DNA of 64,000 bases, taken from an uncultured Dyadobacter sp. GTDB taxonomy: Bacteria; Bacteroidota; Bacteroidia; Cytophagales; Spirosomataceae. The notes under the pieces are model-generated. The model was not told the origin of the DNA. It saw nothing but the letters and a program-made list of their open reading frames with translations, and ran no database searches. A program made the position numbers and the translations under genes. The stretch is from NCBI RefSeq assembly GCF_946482605.1, contig NZ_CAMLSE010000009.1, positions 62,001 through 126,000 of the forward strand, in the 5' to 3' direction. This document shows, in pieces, positions 26,801 to 35,831 of the stretch; positions within the stretch are counted from its first letter, which is position 1, and each line of letters begins with the position of its first letter.

Positions 26801-26922
26801 AGATTCGTGCAGAGTTAAAAGTAGAATCCGGCAAACGCGGAGTAACGATTATATTGGCAAAAAAGCAAAATGGTGTAGAACTACCTGTATGGGTGGGAAA
26901 ACACACCCAGGACCCCGCTTAA
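23839..26922 (+). CDS. Propeller-type sensor histidine kinase (Reg_prop / Y_Y_Y / HisKA_3)
   Basis: A 1027-residue membrane kinase. A signal/anchor region lies near residues 25-45. A long series of two-component-regulator propeller repeats follows (GLLWFFTNRDIYRFDG, DRLWIGTRQMLIRLD, GDLWLTTGYVARIV, LLWVCTADGLFVFE, VLLAGTNNGLSRIDLQTG), then a Y_Y_Y-type domain (about 690-780) and one span near 790-812. The HisKA_3 segment carries H at about residue 827 (IAEDLHDEVGG), and the HATPase region has YKEAITNVCKHS and DNGKGLG. Propeller kinases sense periplasmic ligands, often glycans. The NarL regulator follows 13 bp later. Confidence 0.92.
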   Translation: MKIFSVPDLAKVFSVSGNPGDFCRKFIFPVLLGFSLLSNVHAAGARLQITDISLPRQFKDRNIKQAVYDSKGLLWFFTNRDIYRFDGNNVIGLGPQFGIQPYTIKFIHCDGQDRLWIGTRQMLIRLDLKTWKHHAFTFPTVAHDPDNAGATGYVMQTRAGRVLVAAGWGKLYEVKSDSLRLVFDLKDNINEATRKGAVNWIHEQADGDLWLTTGYVARIVRLRPEKSQYLLKDIIKQDGFADKSIQHPVYHDSGKILFLTDRGELKILDCNSKVIENVGLPHPVRCAYQTPLSRHQVLITTIENELFIYDFNSSRITPAGQGIQSMIAGKRIPEHNNYNLSQLLVYESGQERGIFRVTLAPDKPGIEAIDLTRGNSIRSIYKHPNGAIYLGTYSEGFLKIDGNTGTKKQLTDLLFVYKIVPWSADTLLLGIEGAGLYWYDIPKGTFSQAMNKYGQLYEKYVTSIVRTGNLAWVGCYQGFYLADLQKGQIIERNGNNVEFAARQVHVSALYIQDNLLWVCTADGLFVFEYGKEGLGKIVYQSNDQTGCTSLAFVGNRVYAATIGKGLVVLDRRTFARVAWIDETKNLAGSLVYSISFRKNVLLAGTNNGLSRIDLQTGLIRNYRENDGLPSNEFNTGASFLSGDTLLLGTVSGVVVIPIDKLLASGPKAPGALYVTQLLTQTKDNDRKANLTLPYHSRKEIIIPPDVISFTIHLGGDISGTTDETPYFFRLDKDMAWSRLGSNKEISLVRPQPGSYRLEVGTAAPNGKVSAIVTAEMINIKPQFSETVWFKILIVIVALALGMAVFRYLERQREKERGLRLKIAEDLHDEVGGLISGLALQADFLQYADESQRKEYLRKIIETGRLAVKSMHDVVWSIDPRNDNAKTLTERMKDYAEFALKPLGIQYRFESEGITELTFLSQQVRQNMWLIYKEAITNVCKHSQAGEARITLDFNDSHWRMCITDNGKGLGDLSSQGNGLKNMQNRAHKIRAELKVESGKRGVTIILAKKQNGVELPVWVGKHTQDPA

Positions 26923-26935
26923 TTTTACAGCTACG

Positions 26936-27565
26936 ATGAACAGACTAGCTATTATTGAAGACACAGCGGGCATTCGGCAAGTCCTGGCCGACTTTTTTGC
27001 GGTGCAACCCGATTTCGAACTCGTACTCTCCGCCGCGTCATTTGAAGAATTCGTGGATCGCTGGAATCCCGCGCAACGCCTTGACCTGCTCCTATGCGAC
27101 ATCGGCTTGCCCGGCAGGTCGGGGATCGAAGCCGTTTGGCATATTAAAGAAAGCAGCCCGCAGACACAGGTGATGATGTTTACCGTGTTTGAGGACCAGG
27201 ACAAAATATTCCAGTCGCTTTGTGCGGGTGCGACCGGGTATATGCTCAAAAGCTCCCAATTGAGCGAGCTACGGGCCGGGCTCAGAGAAATGCTGGCCGG
27301 AGGCGCCGCCATTTCCCCGAAAATAGCAATGGAAGTGATCCGGTTTTTCAACCGTCCCCAGCAAAAGCAGCCGGACGCTAAATTGACCGTCCGCGAAATC
27401 GAGATATTATCCTTGCTGCAAAGCGGCTCGTCCAACAAAGACATTGGCGATAAGCTATTCATATCGGTGGAAACCGTCAAGTACCACATCAAGAACATCT
27501 ACATCAAGCTCCAAATATCGAGCCGCAGCGAGCTGTTGCTGCGTTTCAGAAATCCGCTGGGATAA
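26936..27565 (+). CDS. NarL/LuxR-family response regulator
   Basis: A 209-residue regulator with a receiver domain (phospho-acceptor D55, LLLCDIGLPG) and a C-terminal LuxR-type HTH (LTVREIEILSLLQSGSSNKDIGDKLFISVETVKYHIKNIYIKLQ). It is the cognate partner of the HisKA_3 kinase upstream. Three T9SS-secreted proteins follow on the same strand and are candidate targets, but no binding sites are shown. Confidence 0.95.
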   Translation: MNRLAIIEDTAGIRQVLADFFAVQPDFELVLSAASFEEFVDRWNPAQRLDLLLCDIGLPGRSGIEAVWHIKESSPQTQVMMFTVFEDQDKIFQSLCAGATGYMLKSSQLSELRAGLREMLAGGAAISPKIAMEVIRFFNRPQQKQPDAKLTVREIEILSLLQSGSSNKDIGDKLFISVETVKYHIKNIYIKLQISSRSELLLRFRNPLG

Positions 27566-27799
27566 TTCGCGACGGATTAGCTAAGTAACTCTGCAAAATC
27601 AATCAAACGTATAGACAACTACCCGGATGGGTAGGAAATGCTTCGCGCATGGCAATTTCCTTTGCATGGTGCATTGTTCATGGAGACATCGGGCGCAATC
27701 CGACCCATTACAGAATTCTCAGCCTGCTCTCCTTCCGAAAGTCAGAAACGCTTTTTCTCAAAATCAAAAAACCAACACCTGAAAAAACACTACCATTAT

Positions 27800-30640
27800 A
27801 TGTTTGATCTCAAAAAACTCTTTCTGTCGATTGGTTTCGCCTTTTGCCTTTCTGCCGGCGTTGTGCATGCGACAGTGTATAATGTGACCAATACTACCGA
27901 CGGGAGTGGTCTTGACCAATTGAGAGGGGCGCTCGTGGATGCAGGTAACACGCCCGGCACGCATACCGTCAATGTCATTGCCGGAACTTACTATATAGAC
28001 CCGCTTGCCATTGAAATTGGGACGGTCAGCGGGGTTGACATCACCATCAACGGTGCCGGCCCCGGGAATACAATCATTGATGCCCGCAACCTTGGTCGTG
28101 GCTTTGTCATAAATCCCAACGCCGATCAAACGAATGTCAAGGTTGCTTTTAACGGGATGACCTTTCAGAACTGTACATCCGGTTCCATTATCGGTGGCGG
28201 CGCCGTTCTGGCTCGTAACGGGCGTGGAAATGCTATCAGCTTCGATAATTGCTGGTTTTTTTATAATAAGGCAACTCACGAAACAGCTAAACCTTTTGGA
28301 GGTGCAATCTGCTGCTTCGATGTATCCCTTTCTGTCAACAACTGTACGTTTACAGGTAACACGGCTTACGTCGGCAACGCGGGAGCCATAGGCATAAAAC
28401 TTGAGATGGGATCTGACAAGCTTAACTCCGCGCAAATCAATATTACTAACTCCCTATTTTCTAACAACAAGGCAACTGAGGCCCATGCAGGCGCTATTTA
28501 CATACTTGCGGTTGGCGGGCCCGGTACTTTTTCAACCTCTATTACCGAATGTACATTTGTGGCCAATTCCGCCAAAGGGTTGGTTGGGGCGATTGGCTGG
28601 ACGAGTTGGATCGATGGATCCAAGCTCAATATCAATTACAACCGTTTCTTGAGTAATACTGAACGGGATCACGGTGCGGTATTCATTAACTTACTCAAGC
28701 AGGCTGGCTCTGATATAATCAATCCACCATCCGATCTGCTCAATGTAAAAAACAATTGGTGGGGCTGCAATGAGGGTGCTCAGGGATGCAGTGACTATGG
28801 TATATCGCCGAACGGTTTCGCCGAGATTTTCACCCCTCATTTGCAATTGAAAACAACCGTCAGCACGCAAAGCATTTGCTACCCCGGCACCAATTCGGTT
28901 CAAGCCTCGACGGGTTTTACCTCCAACTCTGCCAATGAGCTGATCGACCCCTCCAACCTGGGTGCGTTTATCGGCCGCCCTGTAAGTATCTCAGCCATTC
29001 CAGGCAGTATGGGAATTATTTCCGGGGTACAATCGAAGATTCAGGCAAACGGCATGGCCACCGCGAACTTCATTTCCAACGGAACACCCGGCGTGGTGGA
29101 AATTTCTTCGAACTCGGATAATTCCTCAAATAAGGCGCCGCTCACCGTGAACACGCCGGGTAGCTGGCTTGGCACTACCAGTAACGACTGGTACCTGCCC
29201 GCCAACTGGTGCGGCGGGGCCATTCCTACCGCCAGCACGAATGTTAACATCCCGGCAGGTACACCCAACCCGCCGGTCATCAAAATATCCCAATCCGAGG
29301 CTTTGGCCAAAAATCTCACGATAGCGCCGAATGCAACCCTCAGTTTGGATGCAAACGCAACACTCGATGTAAAAGGGGATTTCACCAACAACGGTTCTTT
29401 CAACGCAGGTGCCGACGGAGCATACACCCTATTTTCGGGCACTGGTACTCAAACCATTCCAGGAGGTACATATTCGATCCTGGGCATTAGTGGCGGCAAT
29501 AAAACGCTTACTGCCGATGCCACCCTGAGTCACTACTTTGTATTTTTGAGTAATACAAAAATGATATTGGGCAACAACACCTTTACGGTTGCCAGTCCGT
29601 CACCATTCAACGATTTCAATTCGGAGCGGTATTTTATTACCAATGGTACCGGAGGCCTGAGAAAGAATGTCGGCGCCTCAGCATTCACATTCCCGATCGG
29701 TTCGGAGACGAGTTACATGCCGGTGGTGCTTTCCAATACGGGCGCTCCCGACCATTTTACGGCACGCGTGGGCGAAGGCGTTTATACTTCCTATTTAAAC
29801 AATGTACCACAAGGCAACCCGATTGCCCTGAAAGCAGTCAACAGCACCTGGTACATCAGCGAAGACGTGCCGGGAGGATCAAATGTGGGAATGTCCCTGT
29901 ACTGGAACCCGACAGACGAACTTCCCTCATTCGACCGAAGCAACTGCTACGTTTCACATTATCAAAACGGCAGCTGGAAACCGACCACCAGCGGCCTCGC
30001 CTCCGGCAGCAATCCGTTTTTTGCAAGCCGATCCGGCATTACCAGCTTCTCCCCTTTCGCAGTCACCAACCCCGATTCTCCTCTACCTGTTACACTAGCA
30101 CGCTTCGATGCGGTGAAGGAGGGCTCCACCGCCCTTCTGAGCTGGTCGACCACCGAAGAAACCAATAGCGACCGTTTCGAAGTGGAGCGTAGTATTAATG
30201 GTAAAACCTGGCAAAAAATCGGCACCGTCATGGCAAGCGGTGAAAGCAAAATCTGGACAGACTACCGCTTTGCAGACGAGCAGCCGGTAACTTCCGAGGA
30301 AAATCTGTACCGTTTAAAAATGATCGACCGCGCCGCTCCGGGAGCGGCGCTTCCCGAAGACGGTGCGGTTGCGTATAGTCGCATCCGAAGCCTGAAATTT
30401 GATGGCGAAGCCAGTCCCGTGGTCTTCCCCAACCCGGCGAGTGACAAGCTCTTCGTACAGGATTTTGCCCGTGTTTCAAGCCTGCGCATGATGGATGTAA
30501 GCGGAAAGGTAGTTTACCAATCCGGCACCATGAAAACCGATGCAATCAACGTCGACAAACTCGCGGCTGGGGTGCACCTGGTAGAGATCAAGTGGCTTGA
30601 TGGAAGAAAATCAGTAAGGAAAATTGTGATCAATCCGTAG
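27800..30640 (+). CDS. T9SS-secreted right-handed beta-helix surface protein
   Basis: A 946-residue exported protein. The start at 27800 (MFDLKKLFLSIGFAFCLSAGVVHA) gives a signal peptide; the upstream in-frame ATG would add 54 unlikely residues. Residues about 25-370 form a parallel beta-helix (TVYNVTNTTDGSGLDQLRGAL, NNCTFTGNTA, TECTFVANSA), as in polysaccharide-binding or adhesin-type proteins. The rest contains strand-rich modules (SWLGTTSNDWYLPANWCGGAIPTASTNVNIPAG). It ends in a T9SS type A sorting domain (VFPNPASDKLFVQDF...VHLVEIKWLDGRKSVRKIVINP). The C-terminal 400 residues are closely paralogous to the next gene. Confidence 0.88.
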   Translation: MFDLKKLFLSIGFAFCLSAGVVHATVYNVTNTTDGSGLDQLRGALVDAGNTPGTHTVNVIAGTYYIDPLAIEIGTVSGVDITINGAGPGNTIIDARNLGRGFVINPNADQTNVKVAFNGMTFQNCTSGSIIGGGAVLARNGRGNAISFDNCWFFYNKATHETAKPFGGAICCFDVSLSVNNCTFTGNTAYVGNAGAIGIKLEMGSDKLNSAQINITNSLFSNNKATEAHAGAIYILAVGGPGTFSTSITECTFVANSAKGLVGAIGWTSWIDGSKLNINYNRFLSNTERDHGAVFINLLKQAGSDIINPPSDLLNVKNNWWGCNEGAQGCSDYGISPNGFAEIFTPHLQLKTTVSTQSICYPGTNSVQASTGFTSNSANELIDPSNLGAFIGRPVSISAIPGSMGIISGVQSKIQANGMATANFISNGTPGVVEISSNSDNSSNKAPLTVNTPGSWLGTTSNDWYLPANWCGGAIPTASTNVNIPAGTPNPPVIKISQSEALAKNLTIAPNATLSLDANATLDVKGDFTNNGSFNAGADGAYTLFSGTGTQTIPGGTYSILGISGGNKTLTADATLSHYFVFLSNTKMILGNNTFTVASPSPFNDFNSERYFITNGTGGLRKNVGASAFTFPIGSETSYMPVVLSNTGAPDHFTARVGEGVYTSYLNNVPQGNPIALKAVNSTWYISEDVPGGSNVGMSLYWNPTDELPSFDRSNCYVSHYQNGSWKPTTSGLASGSNPFFASRSGITSFSPFAVTNPDSPLPVTLARFDAVKEGSTALLSWSTTEETNSDRFEVERSINGKTWQKIGTVMASGESKIWTDYRFADEQPVTSEENLYRLKMIDRAAPGAALPEDGAVAYSRIRSLKFDGEASPVVFPNPASDKLFVQDFARVSSLRMMDVSGKVVYQSGTMKTDAINVDKLAAGVHLVEIKWLDGRKSVRKIVINP
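30331..30349. repeat. Perfect 19-bp palindrome inside the beta-helix gene
   Basis: CGCCGCTCC and GGAGCGGCG are exact inverse complements around a single central G. The element falls in the loop of the protein (DRAAPGAALPEDGAVAYSRI) where the paralogue at 33015-33059 has an expanded repeat. Confidence 0.7.
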
Positions 30641-30704
30641 TCAGGGCCTCTTCCACCGGCTGTGCGGATCGATCTTATGCTCAATATCAACCAACCTTAA
30701 CCTC

Positions 30705-33341
30705 ATGCTCAAACTTCTACTTCCGTTATTTTTCGTATGCGCCGTAAGTTCCACGTTATTTGCTCAGAAAACCTGGACAGGAGCATCAAGCAGCAGTTGG
30801 ACGGACGATTCCAACTGGCAACCCTTGGGCGTACCATCCTCCACTGCGAGCATAACCATTCCCGAGGGCACTCCTAACAGCCCGGTTGTTCTGGCCGGCT
30901 CAAACATTAATTTCGGTAGTATCAAAGTCAATTCCGGCGCTACTTTTGATGTGGAAGCCGGCGCCACCATGACATCCACCGCTTCGCAGAATCGTACCCT
31001 GGAGATTTTGGGAAGATTTATTAGCTATGGAACCATAACGATCAGCAACAACGCAGTCGGTCCTGAGGAGTGGGCCGCAATTGAGATAAATAATGGCGGT
31101 GTGCTTGGCAACGCTGGAACCCTGACTGAAACCGGCACCATATCGGTTGGCATTCATGTTATTTCGGGTCAGCTATTGAATGCCTCGGGTGGGCTTATTT
31201 CCCTTGACAACAACTTTGGATTGGTCTCCCAAGGTAACTGTGACATAGTCAATGAAAACGGGGGTGAAATACGGACCAAGGGTATGCTCTTTTCTATCCT
31301 TGGTGCTCCCTACCTCGTTAATGGCGGCAAGTTTGTATGCAATGGCAATGCGATGTTCCTGGCTGGAACGATAAAAAACGAAGAATGTGCGCATTTCCAT
31401 GTGAACGGCTCTCTAACCATCGACTACAACGCTCGCTCAGGCATGACCAATAAAGGAACCACTATCATTACCGACGCACTGAAGTTGCCGGAGGGGCTAT
31501 TTGTAAATGCGGGCATTCTAAAATATAAAACGCTCGACGCAGCCAACCCGGATTATTTCCAAATTGTGTATAACAATGAAGCAAGAAAGGGCTCCGCTTT
31601 GGTCACCGATGACCCGAAGCTCTTGATTACCGCCTATGGAACGGAAAGTGGGCTGGAAGTTTTAGGCATTTTCCGCGATCAGGAGGGCACCCAGTCGGCT
31701 GGCACCTATGACGGGTACGATTTTACACCAGACCCATTCTTGCCCCCCGGAAATCAGACACTTTATGTGCAAATGGTGATCAATCGTTCGAAGTGCGTTT
31801 ATATGGTACCGTTTAACTATAAAATGGCCGGCCCTCCCGGTACCTGGCTGGGCGTGCACGATTCTGGCTGGAATAATCCTGAAAACTGGGCTTATGGCAA
31901 AGTTCCCGATGCGACGACCAATGTCTATATCCCCGCCGGTACGCCGAATGATCCGGTCATCAGTTCCACGAGGCCCGTCACCAATGATTTGACGATAGCA
32001 GCAGGCGCAAGTCTCGTAGTGACGGGAAGAGGCATATTAACGATATCGGGAAATGCTGTCAGCAATGGGGGGCTGTACGCAGGTTTTGAAGGTGCTGTTG
32101 TCGCTTTCGTAGGCGCCGGTCCGCAAACCATCCCGAGTGGAGAATACTGGATCTTCGCCGTCGCCGGCGATGGCAGGAAACTGCTCACTGGCGATGCAAG
32201 TGTGAGCAGCCAAATACTGTTGTCCGGCACTACCAAGGTTGCCTTGGGCGACAACACGCTGACCCTGATTGATAATGCCGGAATTACCGGCGCCGGTGCG
32301 GAAAGCTATTTTATCACGGATGGTAAGGGAGGACTAAAAAAAGACAATGTCGGTTCCCAGGACTTCACCTTTCCGGTAGGCACCGAAACCGGCTACTCGC
32401 CGGTGGTTCTGAGCAACCTGGGCACTGCAGACAACTTCACCGTTCGCGCCGGTGATGGCGCCTACCCGACTTACGCGGATAATGTTCCTCTGGGAAGCCC
32501 AGTTTCCAGCATGGCGGTAGACAAAACCTGGTATGTCAGCGAAGACGTGCCCGGCGGCTCCAATGTGACGATGTCGTTGTCCTGGCACGCGGCTGATGAA
32601 TTACCCTCTTTTGACCGCAGCAGTTGCTTTATTTCTCATTACACTAACAATAAATGGGACGAGATTCCGGCAGGTCCCGTGGAGGGAAGTGACCCTTACA
32701 CCAAAAGCCGCTCGGGTATAACTAGTTTTTCGCCCTTCGCGGTGACCAACCCCAACAGCCCGCTTCCCGTCACACTCGCCCGTTTCGATGCGGTACGGGA
32801 AGGGAATGCGGCGTTGCTAAGCTGGTCGACCACGGAGGAGACCAATAGCGACCGCTTCGAAGTGGAGCGCAGCATCAATGGAAAATTCTGGCAGAAAATC
32901 GGCACCGTGAGGGCCAATGGCGAAAGCAAAGTTTGGGCAGACTACCGCTTTACAGACGAGCAGCCGGTACTTTCTCAGGAAAATCTGTACCGTTTGAAGA
33001 TGATCGACCGGGATGCGATGGCTCCCGGAGCATCGGCTCCCGGAGCGACGGCTCCTGGAAGCGGTGCGTTTGCTTATAGCCGTATCAGAAGCGTGAAGTT
33101 CGATAGCGATAACAATCCCGCAGTGTTCCCCAACCCGGTTGTTGATAAGCTATTCGTAAAAGATTTCACTCATGTTTCAAGCCTCCGCATCATTAATGTA
33201 AATGGGGAGGTAGTCTACCAAGCCGGCACGATGAAAACCGAAGCAATCGGCGTCGATAACCTCACGGCAGGGGTACATCTTGTGGAAATCAGGTGGCTTG
33301 ATGGAAGAAAAACAGTAAAGAAAATTGTGATCAACCCATAG
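30705..33341 (+). CDS. T9SS-secreted surface protein, paralogue of the upstream gene
   Basis: An 878-residue protein with a signal peptide (MLKLLLPLFFVCAVSSTLFAQ). Repeated strand-rich modules begin with KTWTGASSSSWTDDSNWQPLGVPSSTASITIPEGTP and recur as TWLGVHDSGWNNPENWAYGKVPDATTNVYIPAGTP. A polyadhesion-like section and a T9SS sorting domain (VFPNPVVDKLFVKDF...VEIRWLDGRKTVKKIVINP) follow. Its C-terminal half is nearly the same as that of 27800-30640 (SPLPVTLARFDAV.EG...LLSWSTTEETNSDRFEVERSINGK.WQKIGTV), pointing to gene duplication. It lacks the beta-helix. Cell-surface adhesion or polymer binding is inferred. Confidence 0.87.
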   Translation: MLKLLLPLFFVCAVSSTLFAQKTWTGASSSSWTDDSNWQPLGVPSSTASITIPEGTPNSPVVLAGSNINFGSIKVNSGATFDVEAGATMTSTASQNRTLEILGRFISYGTITISNNAVGPEEWAAIEINNGGVLGNAGTLTETGTISVGIHVISGQLLNASGGLISLDNNFGLVSQGNCDIVNENGGEIRTKGMLFSILGAPYLVNGGKFVCNGNAMFLAGTIKNEECAHFHVNGSLTIDYNARSGMTNKGTTIITDALKLPEGLFVNAGILKYKTLDAANPDYFQIVYNNEARKGSALVTDDPKLLITAYGTESGLEVLGIFRDQEGTQSAGTYDGYDFTPDPFLPPGNQTLYVQMVINRSKCVYMVPFNYKMAGPPGTWLGVHDSGWNNPENWAYGKVPDATTNVYIPAGTPNDPVISSTRPVTNDLTIAAGASLVVTGRGILTISGNAVSNGGLYAGFEGAVVAFVGAGPQTIPSGEYWIFAVAGDGRKLLTGDASVSSQILLSGTTKVALGDNTLTLIDNAGITGAGAESYFITDGKGGLKKDNVGSQDFTFPVGTETGYSPVVLSNLGTADNFTVRAGDGAYPTYADNVPLGSPVSSMAVDKTWYVSEDVPGGSNVTMSLSWHAADELPSFDRSSCFISHYTNNKWDEIPAGPVEGSDPYTKSRSGITSFSPFAVTNPNSPLPVTLARFDAVREGNAALLSWSTTEETNSDRFEVERSINGKFWQKIGTVRANGESKVWADYRFTDEQPVLSQENLYRLKMIDRDAMAPGASAPGATAPGSGAFAYSRIRSVKFDSDNNPAVFPNPVVDKLFVKDFTHVSSLRIINVNGEVVYQAGTMKTEAIGVDNLTAGVHLVEIRWLDGRKTVKKIVINP
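33015..33059 (+). repeat. Three 15-bp in-frame tandem repeats
   Basis: Three units (GCGATGGCTCCCGGA, GCATCGGCTCCCGGA, GCGACGGCTCCTGGA) encode AMAPG-ASAPG-ATAPG. Most copies contain the short palindrome GCTCCCGGAGC. The insertion sits in the surface loop before GAFAYSRI and keeps the frame. Confidence 0.8.
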
Positions 33342-33406
33342 GCTGGAATCCGTTCCAAATCGCGGCAGCCCATAAATTTCAGTTTCAAAGTCTTTGCGAA
33401 ATGAAG

Positions 33407-33435
33407 GCCCCTCAACTTGCGTTGGGGGGCTTTTT
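33407..33435 (+). terminator. Intrinsic terminator after the T9SS paralogue
   Basis: GCCCCTCAA (33407-33415) pairs with TTGGGGGGC (33422-33430) with one G-T pair, and TTTTT follows. It ends the transcript of the two T9SS paralogues. Confidence 0.8.
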
Positions 33436-33487
33436 GGGCTGCATTGCCCCCTAGCAGCTCACGCAAGGGGTTTAGCCGGCCTTGTTC

Positions 33488-33536
33488 ACCTTTTGTATAC
33501 CCCCATTTAAAGGTCGTTTACCATTTGTGTACCTCC
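33488..33536 (+). promoter_or_regulatory. Direct repeats 32 bp apart upstream of a T9SS gene
   Basis: ACCTTTTGTATACCCCC (33488-33504) and ACCATTTGTGTACCTCC (33520-33536) match at 14 of 17 positions and start 32 bp apart, about three helical turns. They lie 112 bp before the ATG at 33648. This is a candidate activator site; the binder is unknown. Confidence 0.35.
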
Positions 33537-33647
33537 TGAAATTGTTGCCGACATCGATCAGCCCTAGGTTTGTATTGGCTTTGGGAACAGACGTTCCAGT
33601 TTGCCTTCCCCAACGGTCGTTCAGCCATAAATCAATTAATATTTGTC

Positions 33648-35831
33648 ATGAAAAAAATCGTTACCACCAGACCATTCCACTATTTCATTCACACACTGAC
33701 ATTTACATTAATACTGTTGAAAATCTTCACCGCCGACGCTCAAATCCAATGGACCAGCTTAACGCCGAGCCCGGAACAACAGCTGCTGGATGTGGCCTTC
33801 GGGGCGGGTAAATATGTTGCAGTGGGTGAAAATAACATCATCCGCACTTCAACAGACGGCGCCACCTGGAACACACAGCAATCCAGCCTGGGTAACAATG
33901 GTACATTGTACGGTATTGTTTTTGCCAACAACCGGTTTGTCGCGGTCGGCAGTCCGGGCGTGATCCTCACTTCGCCGGACGGAATTTCGTGGAGCACAAA
34001 ATCGCTGGGAACCGGACAGATTCTCAAGAGTATCGCTTACGGTTCCGGAACATTCGTAATCGTAGGTTCAGCAGGCGCATTATTGACGTCGGCAGACGGT
34101 GAAAACTGGACACAACGGCCAAATGGCCAGGATTTTTTGAACGACGTAGCCTATGTGAATTACGGTTTTATTGCTGTGGGCCCCAACGGAGTGATCAAAA
34201 CATCCTCTGCCACTGGCGTAGAGTGGTCAGTGAGAGGATCGGGCACTGTGAACGAATTGCGGGCCGTCAAGGGCGGCCTGAACGGCAGTGCCGTGATCGT
34301 GGGTGACAAGGGAACAATCTTGCATTCCAACAATGGTACAACCTGGACACCCATTCCAAATCAGGACAAAACGTTGTCTCTGAGTGGCGTCGAGTGCAAT
34401 CCGTCGAACGGCCGGTTCGTGGCCGTTTGCTCGAATAAAAACGTGGCGCTCGTGTCTCCCGATGGTTCAAACTGGGGTGACGCACCCATGCCAACCGGAT
34501 CGGCCTGGTATTTTAACCGCATCCGCTTTTTACAAAATTCATTTCTGGCCGTCGGAAGTAAGGGAACGTTCCGTTCATCGTATAACAACGGCTATTCCTG
34601 GTCTTCTGCAACCACAAATTTCAGGAACATGCAGCTGAATGGCTCGGCCTTTGGAAACGGATATTTCGTTTCGGTAGGAAGTGCCCCGCTCGACAATGGA
34701 ACAACGGGGTTGGGAATTACAAACCTCGCTATTGTCTCCACAGACGGGGTAAACTATTCGATTGGCCAAACGATAAAGCTCGTTGGCGGCGGAAAATCCA
34801 TTCATGATGTTGCCTTCGGGAATAATTTGTTTGTTGCTGTGGGGTCCGATGCATTGATCCAGACTTCACAGGATGGAAAGAACTGGAGTTACAGCCAGGT
34901 CGAATTTGGGCAGAACCTTCGCGGGGTCACATTCGGAGATGGCAAGTTCGTGGCAGTCGGTGAACACGGCCTTATTTTATATTCTTACAATGGAAAGGTT
35001 TGGAAGAAATCAACTAACACGGTCCTATACGCATTCAATGGCGTGGCCTATGCAAACGGCATGTTCGTAGCGGTGGGAAATTCGGGTGTTATCGGCACTT
35101 CGACGGATGGAAATGTCTGGTCGTACCGTTACAGCGGCACCTCGAATAACCTTACAAGCGCGGCGTACGGGCGCGAAAAATGGATTTTGGTTGGAGCCAA
35201 TAATACTATCCTCACTTCTCCCAACACCGATAAATGGACGCCGCTAACCCCCGACATCAGCATCGGTAAGAGTGACTTTACAGATGTCATTTACGCCCAC
35301 GCTCATTTTGTGATCACCGGCACCAACGGCAAGATAGTCAGATACATACCTAAAACATGGTGGTCAAATCCATCATCATCCACCTATAAACACCTGAATA
35401 CCATTACTTATGGAAATGGACGATACGTGGCGGGTGGGAGCGCCGGAGCTTTAGTGGCATCGGTTGACTATCTGTTTTATCCCGATACCCCGGCTTCGCA
35501 AGCCGAGGAAGCTCCCTGTGACGTCTGCCGCACCGCCCTGGACGAAAATGCAGCAGCCGGAGAAGAAACCCCGAAAGCGGCATTCCGTGCTACTACTTAC
35601 CCTAATCCGGTGGATGACCAGTTTTCCGTTAATGTTGAAGGGGCCGTGGGAGAAAAAGTGAGACTGCAGCTGCTGGATATCTCTGGCCGCACGATCCTGG
35701 ATAAGGTGGTCGCGGCAGGAACAGGCGCCTGCCAGGAGACCCTATCGATGGTTCAAAAACAAACCGGAATGTACGTCCTGCGGGTTAGCACCGCCACTCA
35801 GACTCAAAGTTTGAAAATACTGAAAAGATAG
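33648..35831 (+). CDS. T9SS-secreted beta-propeller (BNR/photosynthesis-stability-like repeat) protein
   Basis: A 727-residue protein from the ATG at 33648; the upstream in-frame extension from 33570 lacks a signal. The signal peptide ends near TADAQ. About a dozen repeats of the form VAYGNGxFVAVGxxGxIxTSxDGxxWxxxxS (for example FANNRFVAVGSPGVILTSPDGISW, AYANGMFVAVGNSGVIGTSTDGNVW) build a sialidase/BNR-type propeller. Cysteines in APCDVCRT precede a T9SS sorting domain (TTYPNPVDDQFSVNVEG...GMYVLRVSTATQTQSLKILKR). No catalytic residues of sialidase are visible, so a binding or surface role is more likely. Confidence 0.85.
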   Translation: MKKIVTTRPFHYFIHTLTFTLILLKIFTADAQIQWTSLTPSPEQQLLDVAFGAGKYVAVGENNIIRTSTDGATWNTQQSSLGNNGTLYGIVFANNRFVAVGSPGVILTSPDGISWSTKSLGTGQILKSIAYGSGTFVIVGSAGALLTSADGENWTQRPNGQDFLNDVAYVNYGFIAVGPNGVIKTSSATGVEWSVRGSGTVNELRAVKGGLNGSAVIVGDKGTILHSNNGTTWTPIPNQDKTLSLSGVECNPSNGRFVAVCSNKNVALVSPDGSNWGDAPMPTGSAWYFNRIRFLQNSFLAVGSKGTFRSSYNNGYSWSSATTNFRNMQLNGSAFGNGYFVSVGSAPLDNGTTGLGITNLAIVSTDGVNYSIGQTIKLVGGGKSIHDVAFGNNLFVAVGSDALIQTSQDGKNWSYSQVEFGQNLRGVTFGDGKFVAVGEHGLILYSYNGKVWKKSTNTVLYAFNGVAYANGMFVAVGNSGVIGTSTDGNVWSYRYSGTSNNLTSAAYGREKWILVGANNTILTSPNTDKWTPLTPDISIGKSDFTDVIYAHAHFVITGTNGKIVRYIPKTWWSNPSSSTYKHLNTITYGNGRYVAGGSAGALVASVDYLFYPDTPASQAEEAPCDVCRTALDENAAAGEETPKAAFRATTYPNPVDDQFSVNVEGAVGEKVRLQLLDISGRTILDKVVAAGTGACQETLSMVQKQTGMYVLRVSTATQTQSLKILKR

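Larger units (their letters stand above)
33342..33647. other. Intergenic region between T9SS genes
   Basis: This 306-bp gap holds the terminator at 33407-33435 and the direct repeats at 33488-33536. No small gene is supported. Confidence 0.6.
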
